From Pisolithus tinctorius (lineage: Eukaryota > Basidiomycota > Agaricomycetes > Boletales > Pisolithaceae), in contig JANFAH010000030.1 in the NCBI GenBank assembly GCA_024663395.1, positions 434,001-498,000 of the forward strand: a DNA stretch of 64,000 bases, in the 5' to 3' direction. Within the stretch, counting starts at the first letter, position 1. Each line of letters begins with the position of its first letter. The position numbers and the translations under genes are program-made. Below the pieces are notes generated by a model, which was not told where the DNA came from, made no database searches, and worked only from the letters and a program-made list of their open reading frames with translations. Of this stretch, positions 1-11,384 are shown in pieces.

Positions 1-565
1 AGATGGAGATGAATGGAAAACTGCTTTCTGCACTTGTTATGGTTCTTATGAGTGGTAGGTAATGCCCTTTGGTCTGACTAACATGCCTGCAGCCTTCCAG
101 AGATTTGTTAATAGCATCTTTGTAGACATTCTCAATGTCTGTGTTGTGGTATACCTTGATGACATCCTAATTTATTCACAGGACATGGAGTCGCACCACC
201 AGCATGTAAAAGAGGTACTCTGCCACCTTTGAAAGCATGGTCTTTATGCCAAGCCAGAGAAGTGCAAGTTTCACTCTGACTCTGTTGAGTACCTCAGTTA
301 TGTTCTTTCTCCCTCCAGTCTCACCATGTCTGCTGAGAAGGTTCAGGCAGTTTGCAGCTGGCCTGAGCCACAGAAGGTGCAAGACATCCAGTCTTTCCTT
401 GGTTTTGCAAATTTCTACAGATGATTCATTAATAACTACTCTGACATCATTGTTCCACTCACTCACCTCACACAAAAGGGTGCTCCTTGGAACTTTTCTG
501 AGGAGTGCCACTCCACTTTCCTCTGCCTGAAGGATGCCTTCAGCTCTGCTCCTGTTCTCACCCAC
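1..565 (+). pseudogene. Ty3/gypsy reverse transcriptase, 3' half (element G1)
   Basis: The plus strand encodes the palm and thumb of a Ty3/gypsy reverse transcriptase, which copies element RNA into cDNA. The catalytic motif [11 protein letters not shown] is intact at about 147-179, preceded by [15 protein letters not shown] and followed by the connection motif FLGFANFYR. The frame is broken by in-frame stops (near 58-60, 229-231 and 421-423), several of them TGA. The 5' part of the element lies outside the window. The frame is cut at 565 by a solo LTR and resumes at 1475 as RNase H, so both pieces belong to one ancestral polyprotein. Family assignment is confident; activity is excluded. Confidence 0.9.
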
Positions 566-1469
566 TGTGAAGTACGGGTTTACCCTCGGGTGACCGGGCT
601 TCAAGACTGGGTGACAGGGGCCAAGTCCGAGTGGCCAGAATCAAGGCTGGGAGACAGGGGCCAAGTCTGGTGGGACCGGAGTTGAGGCCAGAGGTCAGGG
701 GCTAAGTCCAGAGGACCGGACTTAAGGCTGGGAGCGCGGGAATAAGACCGGTAGCATGGGAATAAGACCAGTGTTGGAGTGCGCACAAGGGGAAGCTGGC
801 CCAGGGTTGGATCTACCTCCCTTGGTCTCAGCTTATGTGCTGTACCCTTATGCAAAGCCGGGGAGAGGTCCAGGACAGGGGTCGGGGATAGCTTAAGGCT
901 CGGCCTTAGCTATAGCGTAGTCTCGAGGGGTAACACGGAGTTGAGGGTAATACTAAGTTGATATTCTGACTGAGGGTACTACAAAGTATGTACAGGGGTT
1001 AAATACATGAGGCCGGTCCGGGATAATGAACATAGAGCCGGACTTGTTAATAAGCTATTAGCAAGAAGATTAGCAAGAGAGTGGATAGCCATAGTGGCTG
1101 TGCCGAGGTTAATAGCCAAAGTCCGGGTGACCGGCATAACCGGGGTCAGACACAGGATTGTACAGTAAGCAAAGTCTGATGAATGGGCTAGACTAAATAT
1201 AGTACAAACAAAGGGAAACAGACCGGAGTTATGTCTGGGTGACCTGGACATAGACCTGGGAGGACTGGGGTGGAGCAGCACAAGGCCGGGAGGCCGAAAT
1301 GGACCGGAGATAGGGGTAAAACACCGGACTTGAGTTATGCAAGCCAGAGTTGAGTTATCTAGGGCCGGGATTGGGTTTTCTAGGCTGGACTAGGACCGGA
1401 GTTGACTGGAGTTAGGGGCTAGGGGTCCGGACTGGGCTGAGTCCGAGTCCAAGAGTCATGGATATGACA
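566..1469. mobile_element. Solo LTR, family L1 copy 1, TSD CCCAC
   Basis: A 904-bp segment begins TGTGAAGTAC and ends GGATATGACA (TG...CA) and is flanked by the 5-bp direct repeat CCCAC (561-565 and 1470-1474). It interrupts the gypsy pol frame between RT and RNase H, which pins both ends. The same sequence occurs at 49132-52851 with its own TSD (CTCGA). There is no internal coding region, so this is a solo LTR left after LTR-LTR recombination. No full-length parent element is present in the window. It also provides the empty site for the element inserted in the other copy. Confidence 0.93.
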
Positions 1470-1474
1470 CCCAC

Positions 1475-1890
1475 TGGGTTCCTGATGCTCCACTTACAGT
1501 TGAAACCAACACCTCCAACTATGCCATTGCTGGCATTTTGTCAGTCACCTGCTCTGATGGTGAACTCTGCCCAGTCACTTTCTACTCCTGCACCATGACC
1601 ATGCCAGAACTCAACTATGATACCCATGACAAGGAGCTGTTGGCCATCTTCAAGGCCTTCTGCCATTGATGGCATTACTTAGAAGGCTCTGCCTTACCTG
1701 TCGATGTGGTGATGGACCACAAAAACCTTGAGTATTTTTCTGCTTCTAAGGTTCTCACCCATCAACAGGCCTGCTGGTCAGAGTACCTTTCCCAGTTTAA
1801 TCTCTCTATCTGCTTCCAACCTGGCTGCTTGGGAGCCAAGCCTGATGCCCTTACGTGCCATTGGGACATCTACCCAAAAGGGGGGGATAG
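1475..1890 (+). pseudogene. Ty3/gypsy RNase H domain (element G1)
   Basis: This continues the G1 polyprotein after the solo LTR. It encodes an RT-associated RNase H: VETNTSNYAIAGILS (first acidic strand region), ELNYDTHDKELLAIFKAF (catalytic Glu helix), VVMDHKNLEYF, and the terminal GAKPDALT region. A TGA interrupts it near 1668, and a neighbouring Trp replaces the Arg usual in this helix; both fit C-to-T or G-to-A change. RNase H would remove the RNA template during cDNA synthesis. The domain order RT, RNase H, integrase is that of Ty3/gypsy rather than copia. Confidence 0.88.
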
Positions 1891-3232
1891 GGACTATGTG
1901 CAGGTAAATCCTCACAATCTCCACCCTATGTTTACACAGGAGCAACTCATGTCATCCCTCCATACCACCACCCTCATGGCACCTGTGCTCTGTGCTGCCA
2001 TGGTCTTTGATGTTGAGTGCTTGCACTCCAACATCATCTCCACCCTACCATCTGACCCTGTCTCTGCCAGCCATCTCCCAACTCCAACCAAGCCTCAGTG
2101 GTCCCTGGACTCTGACAGTCTACTCCACCTTGATGGTTGCATCTTTGTCCCTGACATTGATGACCTCTGCCTTCGAGTGCTTCAGTTCAAGCATGACCAC
2201 CCTCTAGCAGGCCATTTTGGGCAAAACTGCACCCTAGAACTCATCTGCAGGGACTACATGTGGCCCAACCTCTGCTCCAATGTGAAAGAATATGTCAGGT
2301 CTTGCACTGCCTGTGGACAGAGTAAAACTCTGCACCACTGCCCCTATGGTCTACTGAAGCAACTCCCCATCCCAGAGAGACCTTGGAACTCCATCTCCAT
2401 GGATTTCATCGAACACCTCCCCAACTCCGATGGTTACTCTGCCATCCTCATAGTAGTGGACTGCCTCTTGAAGCAAGTGGTGTTCATCCCCACTCATGAC
2501 TCCATCACCTCCGCTGAACTCACTAAGCTCTTCCTAACCCATGTCTTCTCCAAGCATGGAGTACCGGCTAATGTCACCTCCGACAGAGGTCCTGAGTTTG
2601 TCTCACACTTCTTCCGCTCTCTAGGAAAAGCCCTTGATATGCATCTTCACTTCACTTCAGGTTACCACCCAGAAGGCAATGGCCAGACCAAGTGAATGAA
2701 CCAGACCCTTGAGCAGTACCTTCATGTCTACTGTAACTACCAACAAGACAATTGGGCTGAGCTGTTACCTCTAGCAGAGTTCGCTTTCAACAATGCACCA
2801 AGTGCAACTACTGGAGTCTCTCCCTTCTTTGCTAACAAGGGATACCATCCAAACCTGTCTGTGGTCCCTGACCAAGACTTCACCTCTCCATGGGCTCATG
2901 ACTATGTTGTTGAGCTCTCTGCCCTTCATGATTTTCTCTGCTCCAAAATGTCTGCCACTCAGCAGCGCTACCAGGGTCCAGCAGATGCTAAATGCATACC
3001 TCCACCTGGGTTCAAGGTCAGAGAACAGGCCTATGTCAAAGCCAAGTACTTCTGCTCCACTTGTCCCTCAGAAAAACTCTCCAAAAAGTACTTAGGTCTG
3101 TTCACCATCTTGGCCAGGCCAGGTATGCACTCTGTCACCCTTAAGCTCCCTGACTCTATGCACTCAGTACATCCAGTCTTCCATGTCTCACAACTGGAAG
3201 CCACAGTGGCTAACCCTTTCCCAAACCAATAA
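1891..3232 (+). pseudogene. Ty3/gypsy integrase (element G1)
   Basis: The integrase inserts cDNA into the host genome. The zinc-binding HHCC domain is visible as HDHPLAGHFG...CTACGQSK (about 2195-2325). The catalytic core follows, with the first Asp in SMDFIEHLPN, the second in NVTSDRGPEF and the Glu neighbourhood in GYHPEGNGQTK. A TGA at 2693-2695 sits exactly where TERVNQ-type families have Arg, and the next codon is Met instead of Val, both consistent with CpG transitions. Downstream, AEFAFNNAPSATTGVSPFFA and the HPVFHVSQL motif mark the C-terminal domain. Confidence 0.92.
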
Positions 3233-3235
3233 CAA

Positions 3236-3484
3236 CCTCTGCCTCTGCCAGTGGATGTCAATGGTGACCTTGAGTATGAAGTGTTGGAGATACTTGACTC
3301 TAAGGTGGACTGCTGTTGCCACCACTGTCAACTCTTGTATCTAGTCTGCTGGGCTGGTTACAAGAACACTGATGAAGAAACCTCTTGGTTGCTTGCAACT
3401 GAGCTAGATCATGCTTCCAACATAGTCTCTGCTTTCCACAAATGCTATCCACACAAACCTGGCCCATATCAATCTCTGCCATAG
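3236..3484 (+). pseudogene. Integrase C-terminal chromodomain (element G1)
   Basis: About 77 residues follow the integrase after one stop codon (TAA, 3230-3232). The pattern YEVLEILDSK...LVCWAGYKNTDEETSWL matches a chromodomain: an aromatic residue near the start, WxGY in the middle and ETSW at the end of the sheet. In chromoviruses this module steers integration toward marked chromatin. The aromatic cage appears partly eroded, because the segment usually reading YLVKWKGY reads YLVCWAGY here. The frame ends at 3484. Confidence 0.85.
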
Positions 3485-3859
3485 TACTCCACCCACATAA
3501 CCTTCCTCTGCAGGCCAACTCTGCCACTTACCGAGTTACCTTAAGTACTTATAGTTTTCTCTGCTTATCCATTTCACCCCTCAGAGTCATGAAACAAAAT
3601 CACAAGTCTATTTTGTAGTAGTACCAAATATACAAGCTAAAAAAAAAAAAAAGAACACAAAACAAAACTACTCTACTCTTCCATCACCTGCTCTCCACCA
3701 CCCTCCTGTTCTTCACTGCCTTCCTGCTCTCCTTCGACTTCTTCCTCGTTATCCCCCTCTGCACCTTTGTCCACTTCCTTGTTCTTGTCCTCCACCACCT
3801 CCAACTACAGCCTCTTCCACCCTCCTCCTGTGCACTTGAGTGCAGCCTTCAGGGGTTCA
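3485..3859 (+). other. G1 3' untranslated tail
   Basis: There is no gene. The stretch holds an A-rich tract (3640-3665) and a CT-rich run (3670-3830) between the chromodomain stop and the polypurine tract, as expected for the 3' untranslated part of a gypsy element. Confidence 0.6.
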
Positions 3860-3877
3860 GGCCCTAAGGGGGGGCAC
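3860..3877 (+). other. Polypurine tract of G1
   Basis: A G-rich stretch (CTAAGGGGGGGCAC, about 3864-3877) lies immediately before TGTCATGAC. This is the position and composition expected of a plus-strand primer for an LTR retroelement. Confidence 0.65.
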
Positions 3878-4588
3878 TGTCATGACTGTGCATTCATCCT
3901 AGGTCCTCACTTACTCTGCACCCTTTTCTGCCAGTCATTCACTCACTCTGCACCAACTCCACCCACCCTCTGTCATTTACAAACCATCTCCACTCTGATT
4001 GCTGTTGGACTTATTCTGCTCCCCTACTGGACTGCATGGACCATTCTCTGAGGGGTCATGTGACCACCCTTCAGACTTCTCCCTGACAGCATGCACTGCA
4101 TGGTCCAGTGCCTGGACTGTTCCCTTTTTGGGATGTACTATGTTAACTGTCTGTATGTCTTCTGTCTACCCTTCATTTGTTGTCTAGGAAGTTTTACTTG
4201 AAAATTTATGAGTCTCTGTATGCCAGTTCCAATTCTGGTTACTGTACCTCTGTAGTAGTATAAAAGCATGTACCATACTCTGCCATTCTTCAGTATGAAT
4301 ATCAACTTAGTTCCTACTCCTTCTGTCTCTGACCTCTGTCTGTTGGAGTTACCTCTGACAATCCATCCAGTCTCTACCTCTGAAATACAAGGGCTGAGAT
4401 CATGCAATGGGGTAGTGCATGAGCTAAACCTGATGCCCTCACTCTGCTCCACCTTTACTTCAGCAGTCTTTGTTCCTGCCAACACTCTGCCAGTCAGAGT
4501 TCATTCTTTCAGTGTTGGACTTGCTTCCAGACCCCTCCCCAGACCTTGTTAAGCATCAGAGTTGGTCAGAGTAGGCCCAGACTTGACA
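3878..4588 (+). mobile_element. 3' LTR of gypsy element G1
   Basis: The segment begins TGTCATGAC directly after the polypurine tract and ends at ACTTGACA (4588), giving TGTCA...TGACA inverted ends. A TATA-like TATAAAAG occurs at 4259-4266, a plausible U3 promoter. The 5' LTR lies outside the window, so the right end and TSD cannot be checked; the 4588 boundary is inferred from the terminal palindrome and from Helitron-like sequence beginning right after it. Confidence 0.55.
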
Positions 4589-6060
4589 GAGGGGAGATAT
4601 AAATTCTCACTGGGTGCAATGTCATTGACCCCCATGAGTTCTGCATCCTCTTTATGAAGGTGCTTCCAGTTGGCATGTATGAAATTAAGGCATGTTTCAA
4701 GGTTCTGACTGAACATATCAACAATGTATTCATTATTCAGGTGCCCAAAGATGTGGAAATGATGTGCATGAAGGATGCATGCATGATAGTGCCAGAGTTG
4801 TGTTGTGGGCTTGTCTGCAGAGTCATCAATAGTAGTAGCAGCACCATGATCTACCCATCAGTCCTCAACCCCCCATGCCAGAGTGCCATGTGGGAAGAGC
4901 AAAGGATATGACAAAGGCTCCCACAGTTGACTCAACATTGAAACAGTGTGGTTGGAGTTGTTGCCATGACAAATAATTAATCACCTCACTTTTGTCTTGG
5001 ACATGGTGGTGTTTTCATAGGACATAACAGCTGCAATCTCTGCAGCACTGTTGTCATGAAGAATGAGGGAGGCATGTGGGTGAGAGGTTGTTATGGACAA
5101 TAGTGAATGAAGCACCTTCACAAATGGATTGACATCTTGCAATGCAGCCTTGACAGTGTCCACCCAGCCAGCAGGCAGTTTTTCTGCCTATTCACTGTGA
5201 GGACTGTTGTGCATGAAACCATTGTATAGTAGCCAATGTACAGCTGAGTTGTCATGCAATGGGAAAATGTGGTGGTAGACATGCCCTTGAATAGCTACAA
5301 ACCCAGGTGGGCCAAGCATGTCAGGAAACAGATGAGTGGTCTCCGAGGGGGCAAAGGAAAAGATGAGATTGAGAATGTGGGATAACAAAGAGATCTGAGG
5401 GTGAGTTGTGAGAGCCTCGATCTGTGGAGGCAAAGCAGGAAGAGGGGGAACATCACCAAAGCATGAACCATTGAGCCCACAACAGAAACCCACATCTTCA
5501 CCAGTTAGAAGATCTATTCCACATGTCTTGCACTGATGGTGGATCCCATTGTGAATTGCCCCCCATGTAAGCATAGGACTTGAAATGCCACCAATGTCCC
5601 ACACAGACCCATTGACAGTGGGGCAGGCCATCCAGGTCAATTTACATGACAGAGGGAGAACAATCTTTGATGCTGGTGAGGACCTCGAGCTGAAGTCAGC
5701 AGCAGATCCAAGCAATCCTTCCAGCCATACCACCATGAATCTAGAGTGGTCTGCCAGCAGACCCTAGCCCCAGCTTTTAGGCTCAATGGTCATTTCTGTG
5801 CAAGCATTGTAGACAAATGATGGCTGCTGTGGATGAAGACATGCAGACCTTTCTGCTCTTACAACATGTACCTGGCAGGTGTAAGCCCAAACCCCTCCAC
5901 ACTGCAAGCATTTCACAATTTTTAAGGACCAAACATGTTGAAAAAAATTGAAGGAAGAGATTCCATGTTATAATGGATGTTTTCACAGACAAAATCCAAA
6001 AATAATATTTCATTTTCTTTGCCTTCTCTACCAGCAAACATGGATTGACAGTAATTGTCA
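4589..6060 (-). pseudogene. Truncated Helitron protein remnant
   Basis: On minus, from about 5736 downward, fragments resemble the N-terminal and Rep-proximal part of fungal Helitron proteins: a Cys pattern (CKTCGIDLLTG...CCGLNGSC), then HNSPHSE and a stop, AALQDVNPFVKVLHSLL, DNSAAEIAAVMSYENTTMS, and at about 4915-4885 the conserved YPLLFPHG segment. The frame is broken repeatedly and coding similarity fades beside the G1 LTR. The HUH and helicase parts are missing, so this is a dead 5' piece whose remainder was lost or removed by the gypsy insertion. I infer the family from motif style alone. Confidence 0.55.
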
Positions 6061-8547
6061 TTAGACTAGAAGCTAATGGTCATTACCATCAATTAATGTT
6101 TATAGGTGGGACAAGCAAAGAAAATAAATTATTAATTTTGTATTTTTTGTTTGAAAACATCCTAAATAACATTGTACCTCTTCTTCCAATTTTTTTCAGC
6201 ATGTTCTATTATGAAAAATTGTGAAATGCTTGCAGTGCCAGGTGCAGGAACACTCACTGATGATGACATACAGTTTTACCACAGAACTTCAATGGAACAG
6301 AGGAAATAGGGGGCCACAGGTGACAATGGATTGAAAGGATCCTCAATGCAGAGTTTGTCAATTTCGAAGCATACTGGGGCATGTGAAGTCCCCTGTTGCA
6401 GCATCTTCTATCAGTCAGTGAACCCCCAGGTGATAGACATAAAAACTGACCATGTCTGCCAGCCAACCATGCTGCCCAGCCTTCTGGGTTCTCATTGCTG
6501 CAATAGCATGCCAGCAGCAATGGTAACAATGCCAAGGACACTGCTCCTGTGGGAAGACATCCACAACACATCCCCTTTTTGGAGAACAGCCACCCACACT
6601 ATACATTTCATGGTTGAGATAACCCCCAAAGAGCATATGACCCCATTGGCTGCTGTCCTGCTTTTCCTTGCAGGGTTAGTGCAGAGCCGAGATTGTGGGC
6701 ATGTCACAGGTGGGGGATATGTCCTTGGCCCAACTACAGCAATTGGCACACTGCTTTGTCATGAAAGATTGACATTGATCAAGCATTGTCTTGTGTCCAT
6801 GTTCCTAGGGCCTGAGTATCCAATGCACAGACATGGGAGACATATCATAGCCACCACACTTCCAGATGACAATGAAAAACTGCTTACAAATAACAATGTG
6901 GACTGCTGTTTATATGTTTCCAGGTAAGTATCCCATCAGTGAGCAGGCCCAATGCTGATGAACATCCAGGGCATTGGGCTTCACAACCAACAAAGTCCAG
7001 CAGTAAGAGGGAAATACTGACCAGATGATTGTGCCAGAACAAAGAGGGATGATGTATAGAATGACACCTCGGACATAAATATTGGCCACTGCCACCATAG
7101 ACACCTATGTATGTTAGATTCTGCACTATACAAACTGAGGAAATGGCACTCCAGCCCTGCCAAGTACCCCCACTGCTGCAATCGAGTCAAGAAGAGAACT
7201 CTGAGATGTAGAACCCCAAGCTGTGTGCCCAAGTGAACACATAACCCTGCCATGCCCATAGATTCCACTCATGACCTAGGGGATGAACATGGTCAAAGAT
7301 CACTGAGAGAACATGTAGCATGGCAGCACCCATTTTAATGAATGAATCCAGAACATTGACATTACAGCCCACAAAACCAGAATTGACCCAGAGATGTAGC
7401 GATCCAATGGAGAGTCAGTATCCATGTACAGCTGACCTCACTCCAAGTACAGCCAATCTAGTTCCAAGTACAGCCAATGCAGTCCCAAGTACAGCCAATC
7501 TAGTTAATGTCCCAACATAACCACAGCAGGCAAGAAAGTCCAGGCCCAACAACATGACACACCAAATATCCATTCCTAGGCCAAGCAATATCAAAGATCA
7601 GGAAGAACAATGTCTGCATGAGCTAACCACATGATCAATAAGCAGGGGCAATGTCCAGCAGCAAGCCAAATTCCTAGCAAACTAACCACCTCTGCCTTTT
7701 AGGAGTGCCTGGCCTTACCCTTACCCTTGGAGGTGCTGACAGAAGCATTGGGCTCTACAGAATTCAAAGCATCGATAATGTCACTGCTGTCCACTGTGAA
7801 TGGTTGCAACATGGGACTCTGAGGGACAGCAGGACCCAACTCCTTGGTGACAGAGACCATTGATGTCCCAGGCACTGGCAACAGAAGGGAGGCGCCAGAA
7901 CCCATTGCAGATGATTGCCCACCATCACTGATCAACAATAGTGAGCTTTATGACCCAACACTCCACCATGGACACATACTGAGCCAAACCTGAGCCCTTC
8001 TCAAAGTGGTGAAACCCACTGCCCCCCTACCAATGATCAGTGATGTCACACACCATCAACAACAGACTCACTCCACTGGAGGCCTTGAATAAAACTTGCA
8101 CTTCTTCCCCACAGAAAATCCCCCAGAACTCCCTTGAAGATCATGACCTCCAACATTCAGTGAGATGTTCCTCAACTCCACAGAAGCCCCACCTGCAGAG
8201 GCAGTGCCACTGAACTGGGCACCATAAAACACAGTTGAGTTGGCATGTGGCACTGGGGTCCTGCACCATCAAGGGTGTGAGCTATCAAAACAACACCTCA
8301 CACCTCAATTTATAAGTGACACCCACCATCATGGATGCACAGGTTGTACCTGACTGCCATGCAAGTGCCATAGGAAAGGTGTGTTTCTGCATGGGCTGCA
8401 TGGGTGCAATCCAGCCATCACCTTCCCAGCCACACAGGAAAGAGTCACACCAAGAGCCCCAATGATTAAAAAGGGGTGACAACCCACAATGCACTCAGTC
8501 AACACAGCAGATGCAAACAAACCACAACAAAAACACTGGACATGGTG
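6061..8547. other. CpG-poor degenerate sequence, no recognisable gene
   Basis: Only short open stretches exist: plus 6331-6927 (198 codons) and minus 7699-7938 (79 codons, ending in a KGKGKA basic tail). None resembles a family I know and both strands are broken often. CpG is very rare, as in other old elements of the window. The stretch probably contains further Helitron debris upstream of 4589-6060, but I cannot show it. Confidence 0.5.
7426..7506. repeat. 21-bp tandem repeat, about four copies
   Basis: The unit CCAAGTACAGCCAATCTAGTT is repeated about four times with small changes. Because 21 is a multiple of three it reads as a seven-residue repeat on either strand (VPSTANL-like on plus, LDWLYLE-like on minus). 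I see no evidence that either is translated. Confidence 0.8.
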
Positions 8548-9693
8548 TGAGTCAAAGTGGGGTTCAGTGGTGAAAACCAACCAAAACCAACACAAAAGAC
8601 AATGAAAGTGAGTGGTGGGCCTATGCAGTACCTAGATGGTAGAACCTTCTATTTGGACAGGTTTTTGTGAGCTACAACACTCCAAGACAAGTGCTGAGGG
8701 TTGGGGGTAATCCTGATGAAGAGGGAGCAAGAATGTGAGAGATTGCAGTGGGGTAGACTGCTGTCACCCTACAGAAGGATGGATGATGAGTTAATTTGAT
8801 GTCCCAAGCTAATTGGAGCCCAGGAAGGTCTGGATACAAAGTATATTTGATGATAGATGATGATAAGCAAAGTAGATGATAGCTAGACCCTTAATAAAGT
8901 CTCAACTAATGAAGCTGATGAATGAATTTACTGACAGATGATAAAATGTGAGCAAGAGGGGCTCTCTGATGTCCTTTTTTTTTGCTATCTAAGTACAGTG
9001 ACTTATATACAGTACAGGGGCATTGCCTATGGAAAACAAGGTGTAAATACTTGGTAAGTGATTGGTAACTGATAAGTAAGGAATGTAAGCAGTGGGTAAT
9101 TGTCTTAGAAAGCATTGGTGAGCATTGGTAAGGATAAGTAAGCCAAAAAGCGAAGAATCAGTAAGCAAGGTCCAAAGATTGGTAAGTATTGGCAATAGGT
9201 GAGTCAAGGACAGTCAGAATTCAAAATATGAGTCAAGTAATGTCATAAACTGGGAAAGCACACTAGAATCGCATTAGGGGGAGGCTGTGTATGTCACATC
9301 TCAAAGAGATTGCTTCTAGGCCAAGGTGGGATGACAGAGAGGCAGCACTGATCTGATGGCAATACAGTACATCCAAAAGCAGACAGGGTGAGTCAGATGT
9401 CAACAGGGGTCAAGCACTGGGGGTCTGTGGGGTGACAGGAGCATAGGGGATCACATCTCTCCCCCCCAACTGTCCTCTCAGTGAAGCAAATGAAAGCTTC
9501 ATGAACAAGGCTCTGTTGGAAGAGAGGATGAAGGGGGAGCATCTTCTGCTATATCTTGCAACAAGAAGGCAAGATGTGCATCATACTCATCATGGATGCA
9601 ATCAGGGAGAGTGGAGAACAGTAGATTATACTGCAGCTGTTGCAATTTTGGAAGAATGATGGACAAGATTGGTATGAAGATGTTGCAGGGAGC
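8548..9693 (-). mobile_element. Repeat family RA copy 1, left part (LTR-like end, PPT, frame remnant)
   Basis: The segment aligns along its length with 16996-18120. On minus the order is a conserved frame remnant (9693-9480), a purine tract (complement of 9456-9470, GTTGGGGGGGAGAGA) and then an LTR-like region starting TGTGATCCCC near 9455 with a TATA-like GTATATAAG at about 9003-9011. Frame, PPT, LTR is the order at the 3' end of an LTR retroelement. The lower LTR boundary could not be fixed. The copy is split at 9693 by a solo LTR and continues at 10277. Confidence 0.6.
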
Positions 9694-10276
9694 TGTTAAG
9701 TCTGGATCTTTACTGGTCCAAAGCCAGTCCAGAGTCTGGTCAGGGGTCAGAGGGTAGACAAGAAATTAGAGGGTTGGACTGTTGGACTTAGTGACTGAGG
9801 GTGCAGTGCTATTCCCTTGTGTGGGCTGTAGTCCAGTCAAGAGGCAGAAGACAGAGAGCAGGGGGGACTGGGTTAAGACAAGACTAAGTTGATTTCAGAC
9901 TGAGGTTAAACAGATTATCCTACAGCTTAAATACTAGAAGTAACCTAAGTGTAATGTAGCACCAGAGACCAGTCTGTACTGGTACATCAATGATTGGTAA
10001 ACAGATTGGTAAGTAATGTTACAAAGAATATTATGAAGCAAGACTATGAACAAAGGGTTTACCAGGGACTGGGGCAGGACCTGTGGCTGGGCCAGGTGTT
10101 ACACTGGCCCAGTACTAACTGAGTGGACAACTCGATTGGGCACTGCCTTGCAGTGCCTCATGAGCTAACATGTTTCTGGGTCAAAGGGTTAAGGCTGAGA
10201 CCAGGGCAAGGGTTAGGTGAGACCAGTTGAGGCCAGGGTAGAGCCAGCCTAGGGTGGTCTGGGCACAGTCATGACA
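9694..10276. mobile_element. Solo LTR, family L2, TSD GGAGC
   Basis: A 583-bp insert begins TGTTAAGTCTGG and ends GTCATGACA. It is flanked by GGAGC on both sides (9689-9693 and 10277-10281). The second RA copy (near 18153) lacks the insert and shows one GGAGC-containing stretch, so it serves as an empty site. Internal segments such as ACTAAGTTGAT...CTGAGG and TTAAATAC are shared with family L1, so L1 and L2 are probably related LTR families. No internal coding region remains. Confidence 0.9.
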
Positions 10277-10555
10277 GGAGCAGGGAGGAAGGATCCATAT
10301 GCTCCTTGGAGTGGGGAGACTGAAATGACCACATAAGACCTTTCTAGCTGAATGACAGAGCTGAGGTGACCAAAGAATGTCCTCCTAGATGTCATACTGA
10401 CAAGAAGAACATGCTGTCCAAGCTGGATGGGCTGAGAGGGTGCAGACAAGGATGGGATGTACCAGGACACTTCAGGACAGAAGCTAGTAGGAACTCCTGG
10501 TGGATATACATAGCCATGGCCCCTAGCAAAGGGGACAAGCAAAATGATTGATGTG
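10277..10555 (-). pseudogene. RA family small protein remnant, copy 1
   Basis: On minus this part encodes a segment containing GQHVLLVSMTSRRTFFG and LERSYVV, also found at 18441-18103. With 9693-9480 across the solo LTR it forms one ancestral frame continuing through LQQLQYNLLFSTLPD. The shared frame between two diverged copies suggests past protein-level constraint. Function is unknown to me; it could be a gag-like or accessory product of the RA retroelement. Copy 1 is split by the LTR and truncated at the start. Confidence 0.5.
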
Positions 10556-10906
10556 GAGGCTCTCAGATATATCTATATGAAATATTCTCAGTCACATGCG
10601 AGTAGCAACAACATCTGTATATTCACCTATATGAAATATTCTAGATACAAGGATGAGTAGAGTAGAGAAAAGGGTGAAGTATCTGTGCTCACCTCAGTTG
10701 TGCATGAGTAGCAACAATGTCTGAGGTGACAAACATATTGTATGAGACTAAATACTGTATGTATTACAATACTGAAACCTGCAAGTGTTGAATCTGCAAT
10801 TTACATGACAAGGGCAGTCTGTTTGAGATGTGCTACATTCTTTGTAAGTAATGAGAAATGTGCACATATGTGTGAGACACAATGAATACAATAGGCGCAA
10901 AGGTGC
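10556..10906. other. Intergenic, short direct repeats
   Basis: No gene is seen. TATATGAAATATTCT occurs at about 10573 and 10629, and a GAGTAGCAACAA motif recurs at about 10601 and 10707, suggesting a decayed short tandem duplication. Confidence 0.5.
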
Positions 10907-11378
10907 TGTAGGGAATGTAATTTCCCTACTAGGGGAATTGTTTTATTTTGTTCATTTTATTTAGTTTTCATTCTAGGTGTTTTTCTGTTAGTAGTACTTA
11001 GAATTTCGCTGCTTGGCTGCTTAGTCAGCCCTACCCAGTACTTGGTGTAGTTAGTTTTTTTAAAAAAAAATATAGATGAGTTACCCTAAGACAAGAGACA
11101 AAATCAAGCAGGTCATTTCCCTGCACCCAGACGCCCGTAGAAGCCTTCAGATGACTACCAGGATCCTTGCCTAGGCTATAGAAGCCCCTTTTGGCCTACT
11201 CTCTCCCATCAGATTTCACCCTTCCCTCACTCTCTCAATTTAAATCCATTTCCTACAGCACAAAAGTTAATCGTGTGGTCAATAGTGATGTAAAGTGTGA
11301 AAACCTTAAAATGGAAAGTAATTCTCATGTCTGGGAGTGGATGCATTCGGGCTATGCATGACTTGCCAAATCTAACAC
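10907..11378 (-). repeat. Copia 3' LTR region
   Basis: On minus the pol end is followed by a copia-type polypurine tract (TTGAGGGGGAG, complement of about 11379-11389) and then LTR-like sequence. Two readings are possible: an LTR starting TGTTAGATTTGG at 11378, or one spanning 11257-10907 with TGTAGG...CCTACA ends. The 5' LTR near 15940-16228 shares only patches (for example GCTTAGTCAGC), so the choice stays open. Confidence 0.5.
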
Positions 11379-11384
11379 TCCCCC

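Noticed and set aside
5783..6061. Small secreted protein
   Set aside because: The frame lies in Helitron debris, has no clean signal peptide and is bounded by stops.
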